This document shows positions 42,312 to 52,300 of a stretch of DNA of 64,000 nt, one piece after another. The stretch is taken from contig NZ_KB910930.1 of NCBI RefSeq assembly GCF_000383235.1, positions 42,457-106,456 of the forward strand, in the 5' to 3' direction. The DNA is from Bacillus sp. 123MFChir2 (GTDB lineage Bacteria; Bacillota; Bacilli; Bacillales; Bacillaceae_G). The notes under the pieces are model-generated. The model was not told the DNA's origin. It searched no databases and was given only the letters and a program-made list of their open reading frames with translations. The translations under genes were made by a program, and so were the position numbers. The first letter of the stretch is position 1; the number at the start of each line of letters is the position of its first letter.

Positions 42312-43961
42312 ATGTCCGATTCAAAATTTTTACGCGGAACGCTTATTGTGACGCTTGGGACGTTTCTAGTAAAGTTCCTCGGCATGATTTATGTTTTTCC
42401 GTTTCATGCGTTAGTTGGCACAGAAGGCGGGACGTTATATAACTATGGATATAATCCATATACAATCTTTTTAAGTATTGCAACGGCAGGGGTACCGCTT
42501 GCAGTTGCGAAGTTTGTTTCGAAATATAATGCGCTTGGAGATTATAAGACGAGCCAGAGAATGTTTCGCTCCGGTATGGTTATGATGATCATAAGCGGAA
42601 TACTTTCCTTTTTAGTCTTATATATGACAGCGCCGTTATTTGCTGAGGCAATGCTAGGGAAGCAGAATTTATATGACAGCTTAGAAGATGTAACAATGAT
42701 TATTCGTCTCGTTAGTTTTGCGCTTCTTGTTGTACCAGCGGCAAGTTTAATTCGCGGCTATTTTCAAGGGTTCCAATCAATGGGGCCAACGACCGTTTCA
42801 CAAATTATTGAACAAATTATTCGTATTGTATTTTTACTTGTAGGTAGTTTTATCGTTATAAAAGTAATAAAAGGTTCGGTCGCAACAGCAGTTGGCGTGG
42901 CGACATTTGCAGCGTTTGTTTCCGCTGTTGGAGCATTGGCTGTACTCATTTGGTATTGGGTGAAGCGAAAGCATCATTTAAATCAATACATAATCAACCA
43001 AACGGTACCCGAATCAACAGTTCGAACATTTGACCTATATAAAGAACTGTTTGCTTATGCGATTCCTTATGTTGTGATCGGGTTAACGATTCCGCTTTAT
43101 CAGCAAATTGACATGTTAACGTTTAATGCAATTATGCAAGCAATTGGACAAGGGGATATTGCAGAACGTGCCCTCGGTATTTTTACAGTGTGGACACATA
43201 AGCTAATTATGATCCCAGTATCGCTTGCAACGGCGTATAGCTTAACACTCGTACCAGCGATTACAAAATCGTTTACAGAGGGACAGTCCCGTTATTTGAA
43301 ACAGCAAATTACCCAAACGTATCAAGTGAATATGTTTTTAACGTTACCAGCTGTTATTGGAATATCCACTTTAGCATATCCAATTTATACCGCATGTTAT
43401 GAAGCTGATCCGCTTGGTGGAAAAGTATTAATGTGGTACGCTCCAGTCGCGTTATTATTTGCATTATTCACAGTAACAGCAGCTATTTTGCAAGGAATTA
43501 ACCAGCAGAAGCATGCAATTGTTGCACTTGGCATGGGTGTTATTTTAAAATTCTTATGTAATGTGGTGTTCATTCGTTATTTTGGACCGATTGGTGCAGT
43601 CGTAGCAACAGGTGTAGGATTCGCTGTATCCATTTGGTATACAAATAAACAAATTCGAAAATATACAAACTTTTCATTTGCGCTTGTGTATAAACGAACG
43701 TTTCAAATTGCAGTATTAACGGCAGCAATGGTCATTGTTGTTAAAATATTATTATGGATTCTTTCCTTTATGCTTCCATATGAGACAAGCCGCCCTGCAG
43801 CACTTGTTATAGTCTTCATTTGTGCAATGGGAGGAGCGGCGGTGTACGGCTATTTAGCGTATCGTACTGGCGTAATAGAGCGAGTATTTGGCGGTGAATT
43901 TTTAGAGAAGATTCAGCGCAAACTTGGTGGTAGATTGAAGATAAAAACGAAAGGGGCGTAA
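42312..43961 (+). CDS. murJ: lipid II flippase, MurJ/YtgP family
   Basis: A 549-aa MOP-superfamily membrane protein with about 14 helices, close in length to B. subtilis YtgP (MurJ, about 544 aa). Features include GTLIVTLGTFLVKFLGMIYV in helix 1 and SLIRGYFQGFQSMGPTTVSQ, typical of the MurJ/SpoVB group. It flips the peptidoglycan precursor lipid II. The neighbourhood (ytfP divergent, rsuA-type pseudouridine synthase downstream) is the one of ytgP and supports this over a polysaccharide flippase. Confidence 0.88.
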   Translation: MSDSKFLRGTLIVTLGTFLVKFLGMIYVFPFHALVGTEGGTLYNYGYNPYTIFLSIATAGVPLAVAKFVSKYNALGDYKTSQRMFRSGMVMMIISGILSFLVLYMTAPLFAEAMLGKQNLYDSLEDVTMIIRLVSFALLVVPAASLIRGYFQGFQSMGPTTVSQIIEQIIRIVFLLVGSFIVIKVIKGSVATAVGVATFAAFVSAVGALAVLIWYWVKRKHHLNQYIINQTVPESTVRTFDLYKELFAYAIPYVVIGLTIPLYQQIDMLTFNAIMQAIGQGDIAERALGIFTVWTHKLIMIPVSLATAYSLTLVPAITKSFTEGQSRYLKQQITQTYQVNMFLTLPAVIGISTLAYPIYTACYEADPLGGKVLMWYAPVALLFALFTVTAAILQGINQQKHAIVALGMGVILKFLCNVVFIRYFGPIGAVVATGVGFAVSIWYTNKQIRKYTNFSFALVYKRTFQIAVLTAAMVIVVKILLWILSFMLPYETSRPAALVIVFICAMGGAAVYGYLAYRTGVIERVFGGEFLEKIQRKLGGRLKIKTKGA

Positions 43962-43981
43962 ATTGTGCGCCTCTCTTTTTT
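43948..43981 (+). terminator. hairpin after murJ
   Basis: AAGGGGCG / GCGCCTCT around the stop codon, followed by TTTTTT; 26 nt before the next gene, so partial read-through is possible. Confidence 0.6.
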
Positions 43982-44006
43982 CTAATTATATAAAGCAGGT
44001 GAAACG

Positions 44007-44729
44007 ATGAGATTAGATAAATTATTAGCAAACATGGGTCATGGTAGCCGTAAAGAAGTGAAAAAACTATTAAAAGACGGCGTTGTCAAAATAGATGGCG
44101 TATCAGTGAAAGATGCAAAATATCATGTGAACGTAGAAGAACAAGAGGTTACGATTCACGGTGAAGTAGTAGAGTATAAAGAATTTGTATACTTAATGAT
44201 GCATAAACCACAAGGGGTCATTTCTGCAACAGAAGATGACAATCATGAAACAGTTATCGATCTATTAGAAATGGAAGATGCAATTTTTGATCCATTCCCA
44301 GTGGGACGACTCGATATTGATACAGAGGGCTTTCTTTTATTAACAAATGACGGAAAGCTAACGCATCAACTTCTTTCTCCGAAAAAGCACGTGCCCAAAA
44401 AATACTTTGCGAGAATAGCTGGGAAAGTGACAGAAGAAGATGTTGCAGCATTCAAAAAAGGTGTTATTTTAGATGATGGCTATGAAACAAAGCCAGGTGA
44501 ACTAACAATTCTAGAAAGTGATGACATATCTGAAATTGAACTTGTTATTACAGAAGGGAAATTTCATCAAGTAAAGCGCATGTTTGAAGCGGTTGGAAAA
44601 AAGGTTGTGTACTTAAAACGCACAGAGATGGGTCCTTTAGTATTAGATGAGGAACTAGAGCTTGGACAATATCGTGAATTAACAGACGAAGAAGTAGAGA
44701 TGCTAAAGTCTTATCACTCACAAGTATAA
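44007..44729 (+). CDS. 16S rRNA pseudouridine synthase, RsuA family
   Basis: A 240-aa protein: an N-terminal S4 RNA-binding domain (MRLDKLLANMGHGSRKEVKKL, residues 1-60, shown only to residue 20 of the motif) and the catalytic domain with PVGRLDIDTEGFLLLTNDG, where the Asp of GRLDIDTEG is the nucleophile. It modifies a uridine in small-subunit rRNA (position 516 in E. coli numbering for RsuA). It corresponds to B. subtilis ytzG/rsuA downstream of ytgP. Confidence 0.92.
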   Translation: MRLDKLLANMGHGSRKEVKKLLKDGVVKIDGVSVKDAKYHVNVEEQEVTIHGEVVEYKEFVYLMMHKPQGVISATEDDNHETVIDLLEMEDAIFDPFPVGRLDIDTEGFLLLTNDGKLTHQLLSPKKHVPKKYFARIAGKVTEEDVAAFKKGVILDDGYETKPGELTILESDDISEIELVITEGKFHQVKRMFEAVGKKVVYLKRTEMGPLVLDEELELGQYRELTDEEVEMLKSYHSQV

Positions 44730-44732
44730 AGA

Positions 44733-44870
44733 GGTAAAAACGCTCTTTTTTAGATGGGAGAGAGGTCCTAGCCATGCATAGAAGCGGTCAGGCCCTTTTT
44801 TGGCCCCCGCGCGATGTTAAAACAGAGAGGAAACGAGTGCAAGTTACTTTTTGTTTTAGCTAGAACAGAT
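44733..44870 (-). repeat. interspersed repeat family B, copy 7
   Basis: An inverted copy directly after the pseudouridine synthase gene: AGGTCCTAGCCATGCATAGA, AGCGGTCAGGCCC, then GAAACGAGTGCAAGTTAC and TTTTGTTTTAGCTAG. It is more divergent than the other copies. Confidence 0.75.
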
Positions 44871-44883
44871 TTATATCATAATC

Positions 44884-44919
44884 AAAAAGACCCCCATTCT
44901 TCTATTAAGAATGGGGGTA
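44884..44919 (-). terminator. terminator of the ytzE-like gene
   Basis: CCCCCATTCTT / AAGAATGGGGG; on the minus strand it is followed by TCTTTTT. Confidence 0.8.
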
Positions 44920-44946
44920 TGTATATACTAAATCAGGTTATACTCA

Positions 44947-45171
44947 TTACGAGGTCATTCTCACTTTCTTTCCTGTTGTTGTCCACTTGCCGCGGCAAGG
45001 GCTACACACGAGTTCATTAAATTGCAACACATTCAGATCGCGCTGTATCGTTCGCGGTGTGATCCCAAACTCATCTACAAGGTCTTGCGTCGTTACGGTG
45101 CCTTTCTCATTAATGTACATATAGATTGATTTAATGCGTGTTAGCATACGAGTAGTTGTAGGTTTTATCAA
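44947..45171 (-). CDS. YtzE-like DeoR-type HTH protein (74 aa)
   Basis: A stand-alone DeoR-type winged helix: IYMYINEKGTVTTQDLVDEF then GITPRTIQRDLNVLQ, the recognition helix. There is no sugar-binding domain, as in B. subtilis YtzE. The start is TTG 45171, with GAGGAG about 9 nt upstream. Target genes are unknown. The position between the rsuA-type gene and pepV is conserved in Bacillus. Confidence 0.85.
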   Translation of the reverse strand: MIKPTTTRMLTRIKSIYMYINEKGTVTTQDLVDEFGITPRTIQRDLNVLQFNELVCSPCRGKWTTTGKKVRMTS

Positions 45172-45518
45172 AAAACCACTCCTCTACAAGTTTTTTGACC
45201 CATTCAGGAAAGAAGGTCGTTATTTCCATTGTACTCCAGATGAAAAAAAACATGCTCTAACTTGCTCAAATTTTACGAAATTTTAACAGGCAATAAGTTT
45301 GTAGAAAGAAAGTTGTTGATATTCTGTTTCTCTTTATCAACTATCTTATAAATTTCTACGTAAAACGTCAAATTCCTGCAAAAAAATTAAAAAAATAAGA
45401 AAAAACTAATTTTAATTATCTGAAATATTAAAATTGTTAGTTATTAGATTTAAGCTTGCTAGCATAAAAAGAGATCGTTTGCTATGATGAAAAAGAGAAT
45501 AGAGAAGAGGGTGAAAGT
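45172..45518. other. intergenic region ytzE-pepV
   Basis: These 347 bp are AT-rich. I see an extended -10 element TG-C-TATGAT (45480-45488) that suits the pepV promoter, with GAGAAGAGGGTG as its ribosome site. Nothing else stands out: no repeat element and no ORF. Confidence 0.5.
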
Positions 45519-46925
45519 ATGACAAATATAAATTGGATGCAAGAAGTAGAAAAACGAAAAGATGCTCTAATCCATGATGTACAGCAATTTTTACAAATTA
45601 AAAGTGTATGGGAAGAAGAAACGGCAAAAGAAGGTGCACCGTTTGGAGAAGGTGTAGCAAAAGCATTATCTTTCATGTTAGATAAGGGAGAGGCTGACGG
45701 ATTTCTTTCTAAAAATTTAGAGGGATATGCAGGGCATTTAGAACTAGGACAAGGAGAAGAAATTGTAGGTATTTTATGTCACGTTGATGTAGTACCAGAA
45801 GGGGACGGATGGACGACGCCTGCATATAGCGCGGATATTCGTGATGGAAAAATCTTTGCACGCGGTGCGATTGATGATAAAGGTCCAACAATGGCAGCTT
45901 ATTATGCAATGAAAATTGTAAAAGAACTAGAATTGTCGCTTTCTAAACGTGTCCGCATGATTTTAGGAACGGATGAGGAAAGTAATTGGAAGTGCGTAGA
46001 CCATTATTTTAAACACGAAGAAATGCCGACGATGGGCTTTGCTCCTGATGCAGATTTTCCAATTATTAATGCAGAAAAAGGAATTTGCGATTTATATGTC
46101 GTTCAAAATAAAAAAGAACATGTAGCAGGAGAAAATGTATTAGTGTCCTTCTCATCCGGGCGTCGATTAAATATGGTTCCTGATTTTGCAGAAGCGGCCC
46201 TAACGAGTGAAAAAGCAACAGAACTTGCAAATCAGTATGAACAATACATACAAGAAGCAAAGAAAAACGGGAAAGCAATTGTGGAAGGAAATACAATCAC
46301 GCTGCAAGTAGAAGGGATTTCGGCACACGGTTCTACGCCAGAGCAAGGAGAAAATGCAGGTTTAACACTTGTGAACTTCTTAACGACAATTTCTTTAGAT
46401 GAGCAAGGCGGTGCATTTGCTAGCTTAGCTACGGAAACATTTACAAATGATACGCTTGGAGAAAAAGCCGGCATTGCGTATGCAGATGAAATTACAGGCC
46501 CATTAACAGTAAACGTTGGTCTTCTTTCTTATACAAAAGAAGAAGGCGGTAAACTCGGATTGAATATTCGTTATCCAGTCACAACAAACTTAGAAGGAAC
46601 GCTGCAAACATTAACAAATTATGTGAATGTGAAAGACTTTGCTATCACAAATGTATCAGATTCTCGTCCGCATCACGTTGATAAAGATCATGTATTAATT
46701 CGTACACTTCAGCGTGTATATGAGGAGCAAACGGGAGAAAAAGCGGAGTTATTAGCAATTGGCGGCGGTACATATGCACGTTCATTGAAAGCCGGGGTTG
46801 CATTCGGTCCGCTATTCCCAGGGAAAGAAGAATTAGCGCATCAAAAAGATGAGTATATTGAAATGGAAGATTTACTGAAAGCAACAGCGATTTATGCACA
46901 TGCGATTTATGAATTAGCGAAATAG
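45519..46925 (+). CDS. pepV: dipeptidase PepV (M20 metallopeptidase)
   Basis: A 468-aa zinc dipeptidase with the M20 ligands in order: His in LCHVDVVPEGDGW, Asp in RGAIDDKGP, the catalytic/ligand Glu pair in LGTDEESNWK, Asp in FAPDADFP and a His near the end (EELAHQKDEY). The length equals that of lactic and Bacillus PepV (YtjP). It cleaves dipeptides, including beta-Ala-dipeptides, in the cytosol. Monocistronic. Confidence 0.93.
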   Translation: MTNINWMQEVEKRKDALIHDVQQFLQIKSVWEEETAKEGAPFGEGVAKALSFMLDKGEADGFLSKNLEGYAGHLELGQGEEIVGILCHVDVVPEGDGWTTPAYSADIRDGKIFARGAIDDKGPTMAAYYAMKIVKELELSLSKRVRMILGTDEESNWKCVDHYFKHEEMPTMGFAPDADFPIINAEKGICDLYVVQNKKEHVAGENVLVSFSSGRRLNMVPDFAEAALTSEKATELANQYEQYIQEAKKNGKAIVEGNTITLQVEGISAHGSTPEQGENAGLTLVNFLTTISLDEQGGAFASLATETFTNDTLGEKAGIAYADEITGPLTVNVGLLSYTKEEGGKLGLNIRYPVTTNLEGTLQTLTNYVNVKDFAITNVSDSRPHHVDKDHVLIRTLQRVYEEQTGEKAELLAIGGGTYARSLKAGVAFGPLFPGKEELAHQKDEYIEMEDLLKATAIYAHAIYELAK

Positions 46926-46940
46926 TGGTGTGGAAGTGCA

Positions 46941-47090
46941 ATTTAAAAAACATAAAACCTTTCTTTTTTTAGATGGGTGAGAGGGACTGGCTATGCATAG
47001 AAACGGTCAGTGCCTATGTCTGCCACGTGCCGTGCGAAAACAAAGAGAGGAAACGAGTGCGAGGGAACTTTTTGTTTTGCATAGCTTGGA
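46941..47090 (-). repeat. interspersed repeat family B, copy 8
   Basis: An inverted copy after pepV: AACATAAAACCTTTC, GACTGGCTATGCATAGAAAC, GGTCAGTGCC, CTGCCACGTGC, then GAAACGAGTGCGAGG. Confidence 0.8.
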
Positions 47091-47118
47091 CTCTCATTAG
47101 TGGAGTAAATAATGAGTA

Positions 47119-47149
47119 AACCGCTCTCGATAAGGAGAGCGGCTTCTTT
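47119..47149 (+). terminator. terminator hairpin
   Basis: CCGCTCTC / GAGAGCGG followed by TTCTTTC. Confidence 0.6.
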
Positions 47150-47214
47150 CGTATGTATGGAGAATCAGCTTCACACGAATAATAGGTGTATCCTGGGAAA
47201 AGGAGAGAGAAAAG

Positions 47215-47769
47215 ATGGCGAGACATTATTTTATTGCAGTGAAATTACCAAATGAGATAAAGAACATACTAGCAGAGTGGAAAGAAATGATAGCAGAAAC
47301 GACGTCGTTTCATTCTTGGGTACATAAAGAAGATTATCATATTACACTTTCGTTTTTAGGGAGTGCGGAGGAAGAACAGCTTGAAAAATTGAAACAAGAC
47401 TTGCAGCAACTGGCTAAAATATCCCGTTTTTCACTTCCATTGCAAGGGTGTCATACATTTGGTGTAAAAGAACAGCCGCGTGTGTTTTGGGTAGGAGTGG
47501 AAGAAGAACGTGCTTTGTTTGACTTACAAAAACAAGTGTATACGATATGTGAGAAAAATGGGTTTCAATTAGAAACGCGTCCGTATCATCCTCATATTAC
47601 TGTAGCTCGTAAATGGAAGGGAGAAGAATCGTTTGATAAAAATCAGCTTCCTGCCCTGCCGTTTCATATATTTGAAGTGGAAACCGTAACGTTATATGAA
47701 ACGCATGTAGAACGAGTGCCGAAGTATGAGGCGATTTATGAAATATCTTTACAGAATGCACAAGCTTGA
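47215..47769 (+). CDS. thpR: RNA 2',3'-cyclic phosphodiesterase
   Basis: A 184-aa 2H phosphoesterase with the two catalytic motifs HIT-LS (DYHITLSFLG, about residue 41) and HPHITVAR (about residue 124). It hydrolyses 2',3'-cyclic ends (LigT/ThpR; B. subtilis YtlP). GGAGAGAG precedes the ATG. It lies 67 nt upstream of the pullulanase gene, as in other Bacillus genomes, but no functional link is evident. Confidence 0.9.
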   Translation: MARHYFIAVKLPNEIKNILAEWKEMIAETTSFHSWVHKEDYHITLSFLGSAEEEQLEKLKQDLQQLAKISRFSLPLQGCHTFGVKEQPRVFWVGVEEERALFDLQKQVYTICEKNGFQLETRPYHPHITVARKWKGEESFDKNQLPALPFHIFEVETVTLYETHVERVPKYEAIYEISLQNAQA

Positions 47770-47836
47770 AAACGTTTTCTGATTTTTTGAATATACTATA
47801 GAAAATGGAATGTCTCTTGGGAGGGTGTGGATACAT

Positions 47837-49978
47837 ATGTTAAGCATACAGCGCACGTTTGAAGCATATTTAGACGAAATGGATAAAATTACAATTTTAC
47901 TTCCGCATGCGTACGGGACGAGTAGCATATTCCATTTAAAACAAGGCGCGACTGAATGGGAACTTTCAATTACTTGTATCACTTCTCTTCTACATGCAAT
48001 GAAATATGAGTGTAAAGTGAGCGAACCCATTACATTGAGTAACTGTTATATCGTACGCGATGAACGGGGGACAGAAACGGACTTACAGATGGGGGCTGTT
48101 ATTCGGACAGAGAAATTTGATGAGTTATATATGTATGAAGGATGCGATTTAGGTGCTTCTTATTCCTATAATCAAACTGTATTTAAAGTGTGGGCGCCAA
48201 CAGCTACGAAAGCGAAAGTTCGCATTTATGAAACAGGGGCGGTATATAAAGATTATGAAATGGAAGGACAAGAAAAAGGTGTTTGGAGTTGCGAGTTACC
48301 GGGCGACTGGGATGGTGCGAAGTATACCTTTCTTGTCTGCATTAATTTAATATGGCGAGAAGCAATTGACCCATATGCAAAATCAGTGTCTGTAAACGGT
48401 ACGTACGGAATTGTCGTAAACCTTGCGAAAACATATGTGCAAGATGAGGAAGTATTACCTCTCATGACTTCTATGACGGACGCCATTATTTATGAGGGGC
48501 ATATTCGTGACGTGACAGTTCATCCCCATAGCGGCGCAACGTATAAAGGGAAATATCTCGGTCTAACAGAAGAAGGAACGACAGGAGAACGAGGGACGCT
48601 AACAGGCCTTTCTTATATAAAGGAATTAGGCGTTACACATCTTGAATTATTACCGATTCATCATTATGCTGGAGTTGATGAGGAGCAGCCATTTGCAATG
48701 TATAATTGGGGGTATAATCCGTTATTTTACAATGTTCCAAATGGTAGCTATGCAACAAATTCGTTTGATCCGTACAATCGCATTGTTGAATGTAAACAAA
48801 TGATTCAAGCACTTCATCGAAATGGATTGCGCGTCATTATCGATGTTGTTTATAACCATGTGTATGAAAGAGAAACATCTTCTTTTGAAAAGCTTGTTCC
48901 TGGATATTATTTTCGGCACGATGAAAATGGAATGCCGTCAAATGGGACGGGAGTTGGAAACGATATTGCTTCAGAGCATAGTATGGTACGTAAGTTTATT
49001 GTCGATTCCATTTTATATTGGTTAACAGAGTATAAGGTGGATGGTTTCCGGTTTGATTTAATGGGAATTTTAGATGTTGAGACAATGAACGAAATTCGTC
49101 AGAAAGTAAATGAAGTAAAAGAGCATGTCATATTATTAGGCGAAGGATGGGATTTACAAACACCGCTTGCTTCGGATCAGAAAGCAACATTACAAAATGC
49201 AGCGAAACTACCACGAATCGCCCAGTTTAATGATCAATTTCGCGATGGGATTAAGGGAAGTACTTTTGACATGCAAAAACGAGGATATGCGCTTGGGGAG
49301 ACAACAAATAAAGAGCATATCCAATACTTGCTTACAGGAAGTATCCCTTATGTCAAACAGAGAAGTTTATTTATAGAACCTGTGCAAAGCATTAATTATG
49401 TAGAATGTCACGATAACATGACGATGTGGGATAAGATTAGCGGCAGCAGTAAAGAAGAGAAACATATGCAAAAACGTCGCCATCGCCTTGCAACAACCAT
49501 GACATTATTAGCACAAGGCATTCCGTTTTTACATGCTGGTCAAGAGTTTTATCGTACAAAGCAAGGAAACGAAAATAGTTATAATGCCCCGGATTGTGTC
49601 AATCAAATGGACTGGGATCAAAAAGAGCGCGAGGAAGAAACCGTTTCTTATATAAAAGGAATCATTCGGATTCGCAAATCACACGGTGCCTTTCGTTTTA
49701 TATCTTCTGAATTAATTAGGCGGCATATGTCTTTTTTAAATACAACTCCTTCTGTCATTGCATATTACTTACAAGATGTGCAACAATTTGGAAAATGGAA
49801 AGAAATTGTTGTGTTATTTCATAATGGAACAGAGGAGCAAACCGTTTCTTTGCCTAAAGGTGGTACATGGCACATCCTTTCAAATGAGGAAAAGGCAAAT
49901 GAAGATTCAATTGCTTCATTTGAGGGAGATACAATTGTCATTGCCCCAATTAGTACGTATATATTGACGAAATTGTGA
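47837..49978 (+). CDS. pulA: type I pullulanase
   Basis: A 713-aa GH13 debranching enzyme: a CBM48-like domain (FKVWAPTATKAKVRIYE), the type I pullulanase signature YNWGYNP, nucleophile Asp in GFRFDLMG, acid Glu in LLGEGWD and the transition-state Asp in VECHDNMTMWD. It cleaves alpha-1,6 bonds in pullulan or glycogen. There is no signal peptide, so it is cytoplasmic. ATG 47837 (MLSIQRTF) is chosen over an in-frame start at 47810 because GGGAGGG lies between them. Confidence 0.93.
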   Translation: MLSIQRTFEAYLDEMDKITILLPHAYGTSSIFHLKQGATEWELSITCITSLLHAMKYECKVSEPITLSNCYIVRDERGTETDLQMGAVIRTEKFDELYMYEGCDLGASYSYNQTVFKVWAPTATKAKVRIYETGAVYKDYEMEGQEKGVWSCELPGDWDGAKYTFLVCINLIWREAIDPYAKSVSVNGTYGIVVNLAKTYVQDEEVLPLMTSMTDAIIYEGHIRDVTVHPHSGATYKGKYLGLTEEGTTGERGTLTGLSYIKELGVTHLELLPIHHYAGVDEEQPFAMYNWGYNPLFYNVPNGSYATNSFDPYNRIVECKQMIQALHRNGLRVIIDVVYNHVYERETSSFEKLVPGYYFRHDENGMPSNGTGVGNDIASEHSMVRKFIVDSILYWLTEYKVDGFRFDLMGILDVETMNEIRQKVNEVKEHVILLGEGWDLQTPLASDQKATLQNAAKLPRIAQFNDQFRDGIKGSTFDMQKRGYALGETTNKEHIQYLLTGSIPYVKQRSLFIEPVQSINYVECHDNMTMWDKISGSSKEEKHMQKRRHRLATTMTLLAQGIPFLHAGQEFYRTKQGNENSYNAPDCVNQMDWDQKEREEETVSYIKGIIRIRKSHGAFRFISSELIRRHMSFLNTTPSVIAYYLQDVQQFGKWKEIVVLFHNGTEEQTVSLPKGGTWHILSNEEKANEDSIASFEGDTIVIAPISTYILTKL

Positions 49979-50213
49979 CGAATCGCCCCTTGACGATGCG
50001 AATATAATAAATGTAGAATTGAACAAGGTGGCTATTCAGTTAAGTTGCCAGTTTATTATTATTTTTGTAAAATAAAGTAAAGGGTAAACGACTTGTCTGT
50101 TTTTCACTTTTACTTACATTGAAGAAAAATGAATAGAAACCATGGGCATATGTTTGGGTATGTTGCGGTTTTTCTTTTCATAACTATAAAAGATAAGGAA
50201 TTGTTAACGGGTA

Positions 50214-51011
50214 ATGAACATGGAATGGTTGGAACAATTGTTAGGAAAAGAATGGAAAGTAATGCCGGCCGGAGGGGCGACAGGGGATGCCTACATTGCG
50301 CACAACGAACATCATAAAATCTTTTTAAAGCGCAATTCATCGCCCTTTCTTGCGGTATTGTCAGCAGAAGGAATTGTTCCGAAGTTACTTTGGACAAGGC
50401 GATTAACAAATGGTGATGTGATTTCGGCACAAAGATGGCTCCCCGGACAAAAATTAGAACCAGAAGATATGAACTCTAAGCGAGTGGCAGCATTGCTGAA
50501 AAAAATTCATTCTTCTGAAGCGTTAGTGCATATGATTCAAAAGCTTGGGAAACAGCCTTTGCATGCGCAAGATATACTAGAAGAGGTGCTTCTCACTTTG
50601 CAAGAGGATGTAAAGCAAAATGAAGTCATTCAAAAAGGACTTCAGTATTTACAAAAGTCCCTTCAGAATGTAGAATTTGAACATCTTGCTGTTTGTCATT
50701 GCGATGTCAATCATAACAATTGGTTAGTAACGGATGATAACGAATTGTTTTTAATTGATTGGGACGGAGCAGTTATTGCAGACCCAGCTCTTGATATTGG
50801 AATGCTGCTTCATTGGTATGTTCCAAGAGACGAATGGCACGAATGGCTTGAGCATTATGGATTAGGATTTACTGATTCTTTGCTGAGCCGTATGAAATGG
50901 TATGTTACACTGCAATGTATGATTTTCGTACAATTGTATAGAACAAAAAATAAGCAAGTAGAAGCAGAATATTGGCTTCAATATTTAATGCAACTACTCG
51001 CTTCAGAATAA
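50214..51011 (+). CDS. YtmP-like phosphotransferase (aminoglycoside/choline kinase fold)
   Basis: A 265-aa kinase-fold protein with the catalytic loop CHCDVNHNNWLV and the metal-binding LIDWDGAVIADPALDIG, as in the APH/choline kinase family. It corresponds to B. subtilis YtmP by neighbourhood (ytzH and trmB follow). The substrate is unknown; thiamine, choline or a sugar are possible, and antibiotic resistance is not implied. The 5' region (49,979-50,213) shows only a possible promoter (TTGACG near 49,991). Confidence 0.87.
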   Translation: MNMEWLEQLLGKEWKVMPAGGATGDAYIAHNEHHKIFLKRNSSPFLAVLSAEGIVPKLLWTRRLTNGDVISAQRWLPGQKLEPEDMNSKRVAALLKKIHSSEALVHMIQKLGKQPLHAQDILEEVLLTLQEDVKQNEVIQKGLQYLQKSLQNVEFEHLAVCHCDVNHNNWLVTDDNELFLIDWDGAVIADPALDIGMLLHWYVPRDEWHEWLEHYGLGFTDSLLSRMKWYVTLQCMIFVQLYRTKNKQVEAEYWLQYLMQLLASE

Positions 51012-51012
51012 G

Positions 51013-51291
51013 TTAAGAAAAACTATCCATTCCTGTAATCCATTGTGACAGCTGTTCTTGATGACCAGAAATATGGTTATCTAAATCAGGAGAATATTTA
51101 CCCGATTGACTATAGTAATATACATCGTTTAACATCGATTTAACATCATTACTCACATTGTCATTTACGAGTAATGATTGAATGAGACGTTCTAATTGTT
51201 CACATTCAGAAACCGTTCCACAGCAATCACTTTGATGATTGACTAAGATGTCTTTTAAGATTGCCATTTGATGTTCATGATTAAGTGGCAT
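51013..51291 (-). CDS. YtzH-like protein (92 aa)
   Basis: An all-helical 92-aa protein (HEHQMAILKDILVNHQSDCC, ECEQLERLIQSLL) matching YtzH in sequence and in location between ytmP and trmB. Function unknown. It is convergent with the ytmP-like gene with 1 nt between the stops, so their mRNAs may overlap. Confidence 0.85.
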   Translation of the reverse strand: MPLNHEHQMAILKDILVNHQSDCCGTVSECEQLERLIQSLLVNDNVSNDVKSMLNDVYYYSQSGKYSPDLDNHISGHQEQLSQWITGMDSFS

Positions 51292-51488
51292 TTTGACACA
51301 TCCTTTTCAGTTGTTATCGTAACAATGAAACGAGCGTAACGAACCGCTTATGGAAATTGTATTTCATACACTTTGTAGTTTCCGTCAAAATAGTAAATTT
51401 TATACTTGAAAGAAACGGACCGAGTGCTCGTACGTACTTGGTTTTTTATATGATACACACATCTTGGAGTGCAGAGAGGGAGAGAACT

Positions 51489-52142
51489 ATGCGTTTAAGA
51501 CATAAACCATATGCAATGGACCGAACGAAAGAATATTCACACTTTGTAATTGGAAGTCCAGAAGAACATAACGGAAAATGGAAAGAGCTATTTGGAAATG
51601 AAAACCAGATTCATATTGAAGTTGGAACAGGCCGTGGCCGCTTCATGTACGAAATGGCAAAAGCAAATCCAAACGTAAACTATATCGGGATTGAAAAATT
51701 TACAAGCGTAATTGTAGATGCACTTGATAAATTAATTGAAGAACCGCTTTCAAACTTAAAACTAATTAATAAAGATGCAGAAGATTTAACAGTATTCTTT
51801 GCGGAGAATGAAATTGATCGTGTATATTTAAACTTCTCAGATCCATGGCCAAAGAATCGCCATGAAAAGCGCCGTTTAACATATAAAACATTTTTACGCA
51901 ACTATGAAACAGTACTTGTAAAAGGCGGAGAAATTCATTTCAAAACAGATAACCAAGCCTTGTTCGAATACTCTCTTACAAGTATGGCGGAATATGGCAT
52001 GTTGCTACCTTTTATTAGTTTAGACCTTCACAAAAGTGACTTTGAAGGCAATATTATGACGGAATATGAAGAAAAATTCTCAAGCAAGGGAAATCGTATT
52101 TACCGTGTCGAAGCAAAATATCGTACAGAACCTGCGCAATAA
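51489..52142 (+). CDS. trmB: tRNA (guanine(46)-N7)-methyltransferase
   Basis: A 217-aa SAM methyltransferase: [14 protein letters not shown] (SAM loop), NYIGIEKF, then the TrmB signature [18 protein letters not shown] and [16 protein letters not shown] 51489 (MRLRHKPYA) is the conserved start; the frame open to 51357 is not needed. The ribosome site is GGAGAG. Confidence 0.96.
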   Translation: MRLRHKPYAMDRTKEYSHFVIGSPEEHNGKWKELFGNENQIHIEVGTGRGRFMYEMAKANPNVNYIGIEKFTSVIVDALDKLIEEPLSNLKLINKDAEDLTVFFAENEIDRVYLNFSDPWPKNRHEKRRLTYKTFLRNYETVLVKGGEIHFKTDNQALFEYSLTSMAEYGMLLPFISLDLHKSDFEGNIMTEYEEKFSSKGNRIYRVEAKYRTEPAQ

Positions 52143-52158
52143 TGCGCAGGTTTTTTTT
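52128..52158 (+). terminator. trmB terminator
   Basis: GAACCTGCGCA / TGCGCAGGTT then eight T; the stop codon lies in the loop. Confidence 0.9.
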
Positions 52159-52300
52159 ATCTTTGGTAAAGAAATAGATTTTTAATAGTAAGTAGCTAGG
52201 AAAAATAAGTAACTTGCCGTTCCTAACAATAAATATTTACATACCATGTATAGAGTGGGACAAGTCCTACTAGATTTAAAAACGAAAGGGGTGAGGTGGA

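Noticed and set aside
50214-51011. Antibiotic (aminoglycoside) phosphotransferase
   Set aside because: The fold is shared, but the conserved ytmP-ytzH-trmB neighbourhood points to a housekeeping kinase of unknown substrate.
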